Both the position numbers and the translations under genes were made by a program. Shown here in pieces: positions 31,781-39,634 of a DNA stretch of 39,634 nt. The notes beneath the pieces were generated by a model. That model ran no database searches. It worked only from the letters and a program-made list of their open reading frames with translations, and was not told where the DNA came from. The DNA comes from Streptomyces sp. ISL-11 (GTDB lineage Bacteria > Actinomycetota > Actinomycetes > Streptomycetales > Streptomycetaceae), in contig NZ_JAGGOL010000106.1 in the NCBI RefSeq assembly GCF_018614525.1, forward strand, positions 1-39,634, given 5' to 3'. Position 1 is the first letter of the stretch. Each line of letters starts with the position of its first letter.

Positions 31781-33223
31781 CTACTGCCAGCTGGCGTGCA
31801 GCGGCTTGCCCTCCGCGTAGCCGGCGGCGCTCTGGACGCCGATGACGGCGCGCTCGTGGAACTCCGCCAGGGAGCCCGCGCCCGCGTAGGTGCAGGAGGA
31901 ACGGACACCCGCGATGATCGAGTCGATCAGGTCCTCGACGCCCGGGCGGGCCGGGTCGAGGAACATGCGGGAGGTGGAGATGCCCTCCTCGAACAGGCCC
32001 TTGCGCGCCCGGTCGTAGGCCGACTCCTCGCTGGTGCGGTTGCGCACGGCACGGGCGGAGGCCATGCCGAAGCTCTCCTTGTACTGACGCCCGTCGGCGG
32101 TCTGCTGGAGGTCGCCCGGGGACTCGTACGTACCGGCGAACCAGGAGCCGATCATGACGTTGGAGGCGCCGGCGGCGAGCGCCATGGCGACGTCGCGCGG
32201 GTGACGGACGCCACCGTCGGCCCAGACGTGCTTGCCGTACTTCTTCGCCTCGGCGGCGCACTCCAGGACGGCGGAGAACTGCGGGCGGCCCACGCCGGTC
32301 ATCATGCGGGTGGTGCACATGGCGCCGGGGCCCACACCGACCTTGATGATGTCCGCGCCGGCCTCGATGAGGTCGCGCACGCCCTCTGCGGCGACGATGT
32401 TGCCCGCGACGATCGGGACCTGCGGGTCGAGCGACCGCACGGCCTTGATCGCGGAGATCATCGACTCCTGGTGGCCGTGCGCGGTGTCGACGACGATCGT
32501 GTCGGCGCCGGCCGCCAGCAGGGCCTTGGCCTTGCCGGCCACATCGCCGTTGATGCCGACGGCGGCGGCGATGCGCAGCTTGCCGTCCGCGTCGGTGGCG
32601 GGGGTGTACAGCGTGGCGCGCAGGGCGCCCTTGCGGGTGAGGATGCCGGCGAGCCGGCCGTCCTTGTCGACCGCGGGGGCGAGCTTGCGGTGGGCGGCGT
32701 CGAGCTGGTTGAACGCCTCGCGGGGGTCGATGTCGGCGTCGAGGAGCAGCAGCTCCCTCGACATGACCTCCGACAGCTGGGTGAAGCGGTCCACGCCGGT
32801 CAGGTCCGACTCGGTGACGACACCGATCGGCCGCTGGTCGGCGTCGACGACGACGCCCGCGCCGTGCGCCCGCTTGTGCAGCAGGGACAGGCCGTCGGCG
32901 ACGGTCTGGGTGGGGGCGAGGACGATCGGGGTGTCGAGCACGTGGTGACGGCTCTTGACCCAGGAGATGACGTCGGTGACGACCTCGATCGGGATGTCCT
33001 GGGGGATGACGACGATCCCGCCGCGGCGGGCGACCGTCTCCGCCATGCGGCGACCGGCGATCGCGGTCATGTTGGCGACCACCAGTGGAATGGTGGTGCC
33101 CGTCCCGTCGGGGGCGGACAGGTCCACACCCTGACGGGAACCGACCGCGGAACGGCTCGGCACCATGAACACGTCGTCGTACGTCAGGTCGTACGGCGGC
33201 TTCTGGTCATTGAGGAATCGCAT
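31781..33223 (-). CDS. guaB1: GuaB1 family IMPDH-related protein (probable GMP reductase)
   Basis: The protein has 480 residues. It has the (beta/alpha)8 IMPDH/GMPR fold interrupted by a CBS-domain pair (about 95-205). The active-site loop GVGPGAMCTTR carries catalytic Cys303, and VWADGGVRHPRDVAMALAAGASNVMIGSWFAGTYESPG is the phosphate-binding strand. Within actinobacteria the GuaB1 group is distinct from the essential IMP dehydrogenase GuaB2. The mycobacterial member was shown to be a CBS-containing GMP reductase that returns GMP to IMP. I infer the same here, so this gene should act in purine salvage. GAGAGAG precedes the ATG. Plain IMP dehydrogenase activity is the alternative. Confidence 0.88.
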   Translation of the reverse strand: MRFLNDQKPPYDLTYDDVFMVPSRSAVGSRQGVDLSAPDGTGTTIPLVVANMTAIAGRRMAETVARRGGIVVIPQDIPIEVVTDVISWVKSRHHVLDTPIVLAPTQTVADGLSLLHKRAHGAGVVVDADQRPIGVVTESDLTGVDRFTQLSEVMSRELLLLDADIDPREAFNQLDAAHRKLAPAVDKDGRLAGILTRKGALRATLYTPATDADGKLRIAAAVGINGDVAGKAKALLAAGADTIVVDTAHGHQESMISAIKAVRSLDPQVPIVAGNIVAAEGVRDLIEAGADIIKVGVGPGAMCTTRMMTGVGRPQFSAVLECAAEAKKYGKHVWADGGVRHPRDVAMALAAGASNVMIGSWFAGTYESPGDLQQTADGRQYKESFGMASARAVRNRTSEESAYDRARKGLFEEGISTSRMFLDPARPGVEDLIDSIIAGVRSSCTYAGAGSLAEFHERAVIGVQSAAGYAEGKPLHASWQ

Positions 33224-33513
33224 ACTGGCTCTCTCACCTGCGGTTTTATGTACAGAGCGGGTGGGGAGTCAGCACCGAGCCAGCACCGGATCGGGCTGAG
33301 GTTCCTGGACCCATCATCCATGATGCGTCGCGCCCGTGGGGAACCGGCGTCCGATTTTTCGCTTTTTCTGTGCCATCGGCCAAGGGCGGGTTTCCCTTCC
33401 TGTCGCTTCGACCAGGGAGGGGAGACGGAGCACTGCCGGAGGATCGACCGGATACGGCCGCGGTGCCCCGGTACGGGCCGCTTCGAACGCGGCCCTCGGC
33501 CCCGCGCGACCGC

Positions 33514-33562
33514 GGTGAGGTGCGACCGCGGACCGCGCGGCGGTCCTGAGCGGCACCTCACC
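33514..33562. terminator. Branched hairpin between SorC gene and guaB1
   Basis: A 10-bp stem (GGTGAGGTGC with GCACCTCACC) encloses an inner stem (GACCGC 33524-33529 with GCGGTC 33539-33544). It begins 12 bases after the stop of the SorC-family gene, so it fits a terminator for that gene. The rest of 33224-33513 is the guaB1 leader and promoter. The only structure I see there is CATCATCCATGATG, an inverted repeat at 33312-33325. Confidence 0.6.
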
Positions 33563-33573
33563 TCGTACGGCGG

Positions 33574-34590
33574 TCAGAGACCGTCGGGGTCCGCCCGGTC
33601 CAGGGCCGGGCGCGGCCCCGGGCCCGTCTCCAGCAGCAGGTAATCCGCGGCGGCGGTGTCGGTGACCAGGCTGGTGACCAGCCCGGACCGCAGCACGGCG
33701 CCGATCGCGGCCGCCTTGCGCAGCCCGCCGGCGATCGCGACGACCTCCGGTATGCGGCGCAGCCGGTCCGCCTCGACGGTGATGCAGCGCTCGCCGAGGT
33801 CGCGGCCGATGCGGCGGCCGTCGGCGTCGAAGAGGTGCGCGGACATTTCGGCGGCGGCACCGAGAGAGGCGTAGTGCGCGCGCTCCTCCTCGGTGAGCAT
33901 GTCGTAAACGGTCGAGATGCCCGGCGCCCAGGAGCCGATGGAGACGGCGGCGACGGTGACCTTGTCGAAGTAGTCGAAGGCCCGCGCGATGCCCGTCTGG
34001 CCGCGCAGCGCGGCGGCGGTGGCGGAGTCGGGCAGCAGCATCGGGGCGTAGATGGGGTGCGCCTCACCGCCCGACACCTGCGCCGCCCGGCGCACGGCCT
34101 CCACCGAGCCGCGCTCGGCGGTGCCCGCGTCGTAGACGCCGGTGAGCTGGACGACCGTGCAGGGCGGCAGCCGGTGCAGGGCCGCGGCCATGTGAATGGT
34201 GGAACGGCCCCAGGCGAGGCCGAGCACATCTCCCTCGTGCACCAGCTCACCGAGCAGGTCCGCCGCCACCTCGCCGAGGTTCTCGGGGTCGGGCGCGTCG
34301 TCCGCGGCGTCCGCCGGGGACTCGACGACCACGGCGTGCCGCAGGCCGTAGCGGGCGCGCAGCGCGTCGGAGCGCTCCGCGTCCAGCTCGGCCGGCACCC
34401 GGATCTCGATCCGTACGAGGTCGCGCTCCAGGGCCGTCTCCAGCACCCGGGCCACCTTGAAGCGGCTCACGCCGAACTCCTCGGCGATCTGGATCTTCGA
34501 CTTGCCCTCGAGGTAGAAGCGGCGGGCCATGGCCGCCGCCTGCACCAGCTCGGCGGGCCCCATCGGCGTGGCTGAACGGCCCGTCGACAC
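33574..34590 (-). CDS. SorC-family sugar-binding transcriptional regulator
   Basis: The protein has 338 residues. An N-terminal HTH (about 15-60; AAMARRFYLEGKSKIQIAEEFGVSRFKVARVLETALERDLVRIEI) is followed by the SorC/DeoR-type effector domain (about 75-330). That domain has GDVLGLAWGRSTIHMAAAL (ligand/phosphate-binding loop), VVQLTGVYDAG, VAAVSIGSWAPG and VVAIAGGLRKAAAIGAVLRSGLVTSLVTD. Family members bind phosphorylated sugars or sugar-like effectors. It lies next to rpe (ribulose-phosphate epimerase), suggesting a pentose phosphate effector (inference). About 120 bases separate it from the rpe stop. Confidence 0.9.
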   Translation of the reverse strand: MSTGRSATPMGPAELVQAAAMARRFYLEGKSKIQIAEEFGVSRFKVARVLETALERDLVRIEIRVPAELDAERSDALRARYGLRHAVVVESPADAADDAPDPENLGEVAADLLGELVHEGDVLGLAWGRSTIHMAAALHRLPPCTVVQLTGVYDAGTAERGSVEAVRRAAQVSGGEAHPIYAPMLLPDSATAAALRGQTGIARAFDYFDKVTVAAVSIGSWAPGISTVYDMLTEEERAHYASLGAAAEMSAHLFDADGRRIGRDLGERCITVEADRLRRIPEVVAIAGGLRKAAAIGAVLRSGLVTSLVTDTAAADYLLLETGPGPRPALDRADPDGL

Positions 34591-34711
34591 CGCGGTCTCC
34601 TCACTTCTGTGTTCAAGCTGTTGGACTCGACCATCATCCTGTCAGATGCGGCGGTCCTTGATCAGGCCCTGTCCCCTCGCGCTCAGTATTTCGGGCGAGC
34701 GCGGGGGCCGC

Positions 34712-35398
34712 TCAGTGGGAGCAGGCCCAGGGTGCCACGGCCGTGGCCTGCTCCGCCTGCGCGCGCAGGGAGCGTACGGCCGCCGCGGGGTCCTCCGTAC
34801 CGTAGACGGCGGAGCCGGCCACGAAGACGTCCGCGCCCGCCTCCGCGCAGCGCTCCACGGTCTCCGCCGAGACGCCGCCGTCGACCTGCAGCCACAGCTC
34901 CAGGCCGTGCCGGGAGATCAGCTCACGGGTGCGGCGGATCTTGGGCAGCATGATGTCGAGGAACGCCTGGCCGCCGAAGCCGGGCTCCACGGTCATGATG
35001 AGCAGCATGTCCAGCTCGGGCAGCAGGTCCTCGTACGGCTCGATCGGCGTCGCCGGCTTGAGCGCCATCGAGGCGCGCGCGCCCTTGGCCCGGATCTCCC
35101 GCGCCAGGCGTACGGGAGCGGCGGCGGCCTCGGCGTGGAAGGTCACCGAACCGGCCCCGGCCTCGACGTACTGCGGCGCCCAGCGGTCCGGGTCCTCGAT
35201 CATCAGGTGGCAGTCCAGCGGGATGTCCGTGGCCCGGCTCAGCGACTCGACGATCGGCACGCCGAGGGTGAGGTTGGGCACGAAGTGGTTGTCCATCACG
35301 TCGACGTGGAGCCAGTCGGCACCCTTGACCGCCCGCGCCTCGTCGGAGAGGCGGGCGAAGTCGGCGGAGAGAATGCTGGGATTGATCTGCGCGGCCAT
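34712..35398 (-). CDS. rpe: Ribulose-phosphate 3-epimerase
   Basis: The protein has 228 residues. It interconverts ribulose 5-phosphate and xylulose 5-phosphate in the pentose phosphate pathway. Diagnostic motifs are INPSILSADFARL, WLHVDVMDNHFVPNLTLG (metal His and catalytic Asp), DCHLMIEDPDRW, VEPGFGGQAF and QVDGGVSAET (second catalytic Asp), plus FVAGSAVYG for the phosphate. The ATG at 35398 is chosen because the family starts just before INPSILSAD; the ribosome binding site is weak. Confidence 0.96.
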   Translation of the reverse strand: MAAQINPSILSADFARLSDEARAVKGADWLHVDVMDNHFVPNLTLGVPIVESLSRATDIPLDCHLMIEDPDRWAPQYVEAGAGSVTFHAEAAAAPVRLAREIRAKGARASMALKPATPIEPYEDLLPELDMLLIMTVEPGFGGQAFLDIMLPKIRRTRELISRHGLELWLQVDGGVSAETVERCAEAGADVFVAGSAVYGTEDPAAAVRSLRAQAEQATAVAPWACSH

Positions 35399-35579
35399 AG
35401 CCCAAGCCTGCCATGTCGCTGCCGCGGGCCTTGCACGGGAGTGGGCGTTCAGACGCTCGGAGCGCTGTGCCACCGGGTGGCGGGGGCCTCCCGCGGCGGG
35501 GACGAGCGAGCGGGCCCCGCTCCTTCAGAGCCCGGCCGCGACAGCTCGGACCTCGGTGGGCCTTCGGCCGCGGGCCGTC

Positions 35580-35688
35580 TTTGCCGCCTGCGGCGGCGGG
35601 CGCCCTGCGGGCGCGTCCTCAAACTCCCCCAGCTACCGCTGGGGGTGCCCCCAACGGGCTTGATTGTGGCTGAGCTCAGCCACAATCA
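35580..35688. repeat. Dispersed palindromic mosaic element
   Basis: Four inverted repeats lie side by side in the 342-base gap between rpe and rsmB. They are GCCGC-type at about 35583-35597, GCGCCC/GGGCGC (35600-35614), CCCCCAGC/GCTGGGGG with a TACC loop (35626-35645), and a perfect 28-bp palindrome at 35661-35688 centred on GAGCTC. This block (AACTCCCCCAGCTACCGCTG and the TTGTGGCTGAGCTCAGCCAC core) is, as I remember, a sequence seen many times between genes in Streptomyces genomes. The rest of 35399-35579 is GC-rich with no gene. Confidence 0.7.
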
Positions 35689-35740
35689 TGTCCGCACGAC
35701 ACGGCCTACGCGCCCGCTCACATGATCCGCCGGAGACGGC

Positions 35741-37177
35741 CTACGCCGTCCGTCGCAGCAGCGACAGATACATCGCGTCCGTGCCGTGCAGATGCGGCCA
35801 CAGCTGCACGTCCGGGCCGTCGCCCAGGGCGGGGACGTTCTGCATGTACGGGCGGGCGTCGATCCGCTCGGCGCTGACGCCGTCCCGCTTGAGGACGTCG
35901 TCGACGACCGCCTTCGTCTCGGCCGGGTGGGGCGAGCAGGTCGCGTAACCGACCACGCCGCCGACCCGCACGGCGCGCAGCGCCTCCCGCAGCAGGTCGC
36001 GCTGGAGCGGCGCGAAGCCGGCCAGATCCTCGGGACGGCGCCGCCAGCGCGCCTCGGGACGGCGCCGCAGGGCACCAAGACCCGTGCAGGGGACGTCGAC
36101 CAGGACGCGGTCGAAGACGCCCTCCCGCCACGGCGGACGCGTGCCGTCCGCGGCGATGACCTGGTACGGGCCGGGGTTGCCGGCCAGCGCCCGCTCGACG
36201 AGGCGGGCCCGGTGCGGCTGCTTCTCGGAGGCCAGCAGCGCCGCACCCCGCTCCGCGGCGAGCGCGCCGAGCAGGGCGGCCTTGCCGCCGGGGCCCGCGC
36301 ACCCGTCCAGCCAGCGGCTGTCCGGGCCCTCCACGGGAACCGCCGCCAGGGCCAGGGCGACCAGCTGGCTGCCCTCGTCCTGCACGCCCGCACGGCCCTC
36401 GCGCACGGCGTCCAGCGCGCCGGGCTCGCCGCCCTCGGCGAGCCGCACGGCGTAGGGCGACCAGCGGCCCGGCAGCGCCGAGTCCTCGCCGACCGCCGCC
36501 AGCAGTTCCCCGGTCGTGGCCCGGCCGGGGCGGGCCACGAGGGTGACCTCGGGACGTTCGTTGTCGGCGTCGAGCAGGTCCTCGATGCCGGCCCGGCCGC
36601 CGCCGAGCGCGTCCCACAGGGCGGAGACGATCCAGCGCGGGTGCGAGTGGACGACGGCGAGGTGGTCCTCGGGGTCGTCCTCGTACGGCGGGGCGACCTT
36701 CTCCAGCCAGCCGTCGAGATCGTGGGCCGTGATCTTCCGCAGCACGGCGTTGACGAACTTCGCCCGCCCGTCGCCCAGCACGACCCGAGCCAGCTCGACG
36801 CTGGCCGACACCGCCGCGTGCGCCGGGATGCGCGTACCGAGCAATTGGTGCGCGCCGAGGCTGAGCACGTCCAGCACCGGCGGATCCACCTCGCGCAGCG
36901 GCCGGTCCACGCAGGCGGCGATGATCGCGTCGTACGTGCCCTGGCGGCGCAGCGTCCCGTAGACCAGCTCGGTGGCGAGCGCGGCGTCGCGCGCCTCGAA
37001 GCCCTCCTGCTCGCGGGCCTTGCGCAGCAGCGGCGGCAGGACGAGGTTCGCGTAGGCGTCCCGCTCGTCGACGGCCCGCAGTGCCTCGAAGGCGAGGATG
37101 CGCACCGGGTCCTTCTTGGGCCGGCGGTAGGGCTTTGCGGGGCGGCCGGGCCGCTGGCGAGACGCCTGATCGTTCAC
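35741..37177 (-). CDS. rsmB: 16S rRNA m5C967 methyltransferase
   Basis: The protein has 478 residues. After a basic tail, an N-terminal NusB-like RNA-binding domain (about 25-155; DPVRILAFEALRAVDERDAYANLVLPPLL) is followed by the Fmu/RsmB catalytic domain. The S-adenosylmethionine motif is WLDGCAGPGGKAALL, the active-site motif IV is DVPCTGLG, and the nucleophile lies in YATCSPHPAE. It methylates cytosine 967 of 16S rRNA (E. coli numbering). It follows fmt by 52 bases, the order usual in bacteria. Confidence 0.95.
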   Translation of the reverse strand: MNDQASRQRPGRPAKPYRRPKKDPVRILAFEALRAVDERDAYANLVLPPLLRKAREQEGFEARDAALATELVYGTLRRQGTYDAIIAACVDRPLREVDPPVLDVLSLGAHQLLGTRIPAHAAVSASVELARVVLGDGRAKFVNAVLRKITAHDLDGWLEKVAPPYEDDPEDHLAVVHSHPRWIVSALWDALGGGRAGIEDLLDADNERPEVTLVARPGRATTGELLAAVGEDSALPGRWSPYAVRLAEGGEPGALDAVREGRAGVQDEGSQLVALALAAVPVEGPDSRWLDGCAGPGGKAALLGALAAERGAALLASEKQPHRARLVERALAGNPGPYQVIAADGTRPPWREGVFDRVLVDVPCTGLGALRRRPEARWRRRPEDLAGFAPLQRDLLREALRAVRVGGVVGYATCSPHPAETKAVVDDVLKRDGVSAERIDARPYMQNVPALGDGPDVQLWPHLHGTDAMYLSLLRRTA

Positions 37178-37229
37178 GAAAGGTGCTCCGGGGCAGGTGT
37201 GGTGAAGAGGTCCAGCCTACGCGCTGCCG

Positions 37230-38165
37230 TCAGGCCGCGCCGAGCCGCTCGCCTGCGGCGATGCGGACACCGCGGGCCCAGTCGGCGGCCTTCATCGGCT
37301 TCTTGCCCTGCGGCTGCACCCACAGCAGTTCCACCGCGTGCGAGCCCGTGCCGACGTGGACGGAGTTCTTGGCCGCGGCGATCTCGCCGGGCGCCAGTCC
37401 GGTGCGGTCGGGGGTGACCGCGACCGACATCAGCTTCAGCCGCTCGCCACGGAAGAGCGTCCAGGCGCCGGGCGCCGGGGCGCAGCCGCGCACCACGCGG
37501 TCCACCCGCAGGGCGGGCGCGGACCAGTCCAGCTCGGCGTCCTCGACATTGATCTTCGGGGCGAGGGAGATGCCCTCGGTGGGTTGCGGGACGGCCTTGA
37601 GCGTGCCGTCCTCGATGCCGTCCATGGTCGCCGAGAGCAACCCGGAGCCCGCGAACGCGAGCCGCGTCAGGAGGTCACCGCTGGTGTCGGTGGGGCGCAC
37701 GTGCTCGGTGAGCACGCCGAAGACGGGACCGGAGTCCAGGCCCTCCTCGATCAGGAAGGTCGAGGCGCCCGTGACCTCGTCGCCGGCGAGGATCGCGTGC
37801 TGGACGGGCGCCGCGCCGCGCCACGCGGGCAGCAGCGAGAAGTGCAGGTTGACCCAGCCGTGGGCGGGGATCTGCAGGGCGGCCTTGGGCAGCAGCGCGC
37901 CGTAGGCGACGACCGGGCAGCAGTCGGGGGCGATCTCGCGCAGCCGGGCGAGGAAGTCCTCGTCGCGCGGCTTCACGGGCTTGAGCACCTCGATGCCGGC
38001 CTCCTCCGCTCGCTGGGCGACGGGGCTGGCGACCAGCCGGCGGCCGCGCCCGGCCGGGGCGTCCGGGCGGGTGACGACGGCGACGACCTCGTGCCGGTCG
38101 GAGGCGAGCAGGGCGTCGAGAGCGGGGACGGCTACCTCGGGGGTACCGGCGAAGACGAGCCTCAT
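37230..38165 (-). CDS. fmt: Methionyl-tRNA formyltransferase
   Basis: The protein has 311 residues. The ATG at 38165 begins MRLVFAGTPEVAVPALDALL, the family's standard start; the extra upstream codons are not conserved. The formyl-transfer catalytic Asn/His lie in HGWVNLHFSLLPAWRGAAPVQHAI, and the partner Asp in EEGLDSGPV. A C-terminal tRNA-binding domain (about 205-305) follows. It formylates initiator Met-tRNA using 10-formyl-tetrahydrofolate. Confidence 0.96.
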   Translation of the reverse strand: MRLVFAGTPEVAVPALDALLASDRHEVVAVVTRPDAPAGRGRRLVASPVAQRAEEAGIEVLKPVKPRDEDFLARLREIAPDCCPVVAYGALLPKAALQIPAHGWVNLHFSLLPAWRGAAPVQHAILAGDEVTGASTFLIEEGLDSGPVFGVLTEHVRPTDTSGDLLTRLAFAGSGLLSATMDGIEDGTLKAVPQPTEGISLAPKINVEDAELDWSAPALRVDRVVRGCAPAPGAWTLFRGERLKLMSVAVTPDRTGLAPGEIAAAKNSVHVGTGSHAVELLWVQPQGKKPMKAADWARGVRIAAGERLGAA

Positions 38166-38420
38166 GGGTGACGAACTACCTCTCCTCAGGCACCGAGTGG
38201 AACAGCCCACCAGTCTAGAGGCCCGCTATCCGGGGGCGTACGGGCCCTCACGCGCCCCATTCCGATGGATGTGCGCCCCCATACCGTGACCCGGCGGCCG
38301 GTGGCGCGTTGTGGTCAAGAGAGATTGACCGTAACGGGCCGCGGCTGCGGCCCGCTTCCGTTCCTTGTCAACTCTCGCCTTTTTTAGTCCGTTTACCCCG
38401 CCGGTCCGAGAGGCTTCTTC

Positions 38421-38927
38421 ATGGCCGACCACGCAACCCACGACGCCCAGGCACGGGCCAGCCTGCATCTTCTGGTCCGGGACATCGAGCGGGTCCGCAG
38501 GCAGGTGGACGCCCTGCGCACCCTCACCGCTCAGCTGGGCAATGTCTACCGCCCGCGGCGCACCGGCCCGTCCGCCGGCTTCGTCGTCTACGGGCGGGCT
38601 CCCGCGCCGACCGTACGGCTGGCGCAGGAGCTGCGGGACAGCGTCGAGACCCTGGTGACGGCGGCGGTGGACTTCGACCGGTCACTGGGCTTCTCCTGGG
38701 ACGCGGTGGGTTCGGCGCTGGGGGTCACCAAGCAGGCGGTGCACCGCCGTTACGGCGCGCGCCGCACCAGCGGTCAGGCCGCCACGGAGGCGGCGGAGGC
38801 GGTACGCAGCGCCGAGCCGGCCACCGTCCCGGTCGTCCCCGCCGCCCGCACGGTCCCGGGCCCGCCGGCGGTCCCCCTCCGCGAGGAACCGCGCCCCCCG
38901 GCCTTTCCGGGCCCGCGCAACGGGTAG
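38421..38927 (+). CDS. HTH DNA-binding protein of unknown role
   Basis: The protein has 168 residues. The ATG lies 7 bases after GAGAGG. Helical residues 9-45 (LHLLVRDIERVRRQVDALRTLTAQLG) could form a short coiled coil. Residues 90-112 (FSWDAVGSALGVTKQAVHRRYG) are a clear helix-turn-helix of the sigma-70 region 4/RNA-polymerase-sigma-like type, often seen in small Streptomyces proteins. The C-terminal 50 residues are Pro/Ala-rich and probably disordered. It is divergent from fmt. In the gap, CGGGCCGC/GCGGCCCG (38335-38354) forms an 8-bp hairpin, with TTGACC just before it and a run of six T at 38380-38385. Targets unknown. Confidence 0.8.
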   Translation: MADHATHDAQARASLHLLVRDIERVRRQVDALRTLTAQLGNVYRPRRTGPSAGFVVYGRAPAPTVRLAQELRDSVETLVTAAVDFDRSLGFSWDAVGSALGVTKQAVHRRYGARRTSGQAATEAAEAVRSAEPATVPVVPAARTVPGPPAVPLREEPRPPAFPGPRNG

Positions 38928-38937
38928 GCGTGCCGCC

Positions 38938-38964
38938 GGCTCGACCGCTCGGATTCGTCGAGCC
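38938..38964. terminator. Hairpin after the HTH gene
   Basis: GGCTCGAC and GTCGAGCC form a perfect 8-bp stem with an 11-nt loop, 11 bases after the stop. The remaining bases up to the priA stop (38965-39207) show no gene. Confidence 0.55.
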
Positions 38965-39207
38965 GATCGGAGGCCGGCGAGGCCACCACGGCCCCGACGG
39001 CTTCGGACAAGTCGAGCCCTGCGAGCCCGGTCCGAGCGCGCCGCCCGTGGCGGCTGTTCGTCACAGACGGCGGTGACGGCTCACGCCGAGGCACCGCCGG
39101 AGCACGCCGCTCGACTCCTCGCCGTCCCGGCCGGTGGACGGGCTCGGGCCACCGGGCCGCCGCCTCTCTCTCCCGAGATCGGCCACCGCCACCCGTCCCG
39201 CCCCTCC

Positions 39208-39634
39208 TCAGCCGATGTCCGGCGGATCGATCCGCAGACGCACCGGCTCGCCGTCCCGGCGGGCCAGTCGTGTCGCCTGGGCCGTCTTCAGGGCCGCCGC
39301 CAGCTCGCCGCCCTGGCCCGGGCGCACCCGCAGCAGGGCCCGCTCCCAGTGCTCCCCCGGTGGGGGGTCGCCCTGGCGGCGCGGGCGGCCCGGGGCCGTC
39401 ACCGGCAGCGGCACCGGGCCGAGCACCTCCGTACCGGCCGGCAGCTCCGCCACGGCGATCAGGTCGGCGACGGCCTCCGGGGGTCCGGCCACCGCGGCCA
39501 TCCGGGACACCGGCGGGAAGCCCAGCTCCGCCCGGTCGGCGAGCTCGCGCACCGCGTGCCCGGCCGGGTCCCAGCGGACCAGGGCCTGCACCGGCCGCAG
39601 CGTCGGCTCGGCCACGACGACCACCGTGCCGCCC
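39208..39634 (-). CDS. priA: Primosomal protein N' (PriA), C-terminal part
   Basis: Only the last 142 or so residues are in the window. They contain the segment LVRWDPAGHAVRELADRAELGFPPVSRMAAVAG followed by VLGPVPLPV and a final beta domain ending PPDIG. This is the typical C-terminal region of PriA. LGFPP(V/F) and the VLGP element are conserved even in actinobacterial PriA proteins, which often have lost helicase residues; that part lies outside the window. PriA restarts stalled replication forks. Its place upstream of fmt-rsmB-rpe on the same strand is the usual Streptomyces order, which supports the call. Confidence 0.9.
   Translation of the reverse strand, partial: GGTVVVVAEPTLRPVQALVRWDPAGHAVRELADRAELGFPPVSRMAAVAGPPEAVADLIAVAELPAGTEVLGPVPLPVTAPGRPRRQGDPPPGEHWERALLRVRPGQGGELAAALKTAQATRLARRDGEPVRLRIDPPDIG

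Overview
The window is a high-GC (about 70-75 %) actinobacterial chromosome segment, almost certainly from a Streptomyces. The evidence is the codon use, GTG starts, many secreted proteins with Ser/Ala/Gly-rich N-termini, a family 18 chitinase with DasR-like operators, and a housekeeping gene order (riboflavin/histidine cluster; rpe-rsmB-fmt-priA) that I remember from Streptomyces core chromosomes. The assignment is from memory and composition, not from a search.

Left part (1-8113): the end of a ferredoxin or ferredoxin domain, a lipoprotein with Yx(F/W/Y)xxD repeats, a secreted C39-type cysteine peptidase, a P-loop kinase-like protein, a gene-free stretch holding a promoter and a terminator-like RNA (candidate small RNA), an EccA-like TPR/AAA+ ATPase, a secreted three-repeat protein, a saccharopine-dehydrogenase-like oxidoreductase, and a 25-codon gene for ribosomal microprotein bL37.

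Middle left (8242-17063, all minus strand): two translationally coupled CNNM/CorC-type membrane proteins, then a long co-directional run read from an FMN riboswitch: ribD, ribE, ribM (PnuC-like riboflavin transporter), ribBA, ribH, hisE, hisG and a PH-domain membrane protein. Stop/start overlaps couple ribE-ribM-ribBA.

Middle (17212-24761): a secreted chitinase whose promoter spacer contains a DasR-like operator, an MFS transporter, a secreted His/Asp/Gly/Trp/Cys-rich protein, a low-GC island with one foreign-looking small gene that may have lost its 5' end, a uracil-type NCS2 permease and a DUF5995 protein.

Middle right (24799-31255): an amino-acid catabolic locus. A davA-davB pair (5-aminovaleramidase and lysine 2-monooxygenase by similarity) and an APC permease-Lrp regulator operon lie about 4 kb apart. 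Both operons carry three similarly spaced CGTTGCG-like half-sites just upstream of matching promoter candidates, which suggests co-regulation by the Lrp protein. A secreted protein and a LysR regulator lie between them.

Right part (31537-39634): a 23-bp tandem repeat, a GuaB1-type IMPDH/GMP-reductase gene, a SorC-family regulator, rpe, a mosaic of palindromes typical of dispersed Streptomyces elements, rsmB, fmt, an HTH protein on the plus strand, and the 3' end of priA. I saw no tRNA, rRNA, CRISPR, prophage or complete insertion sequence.
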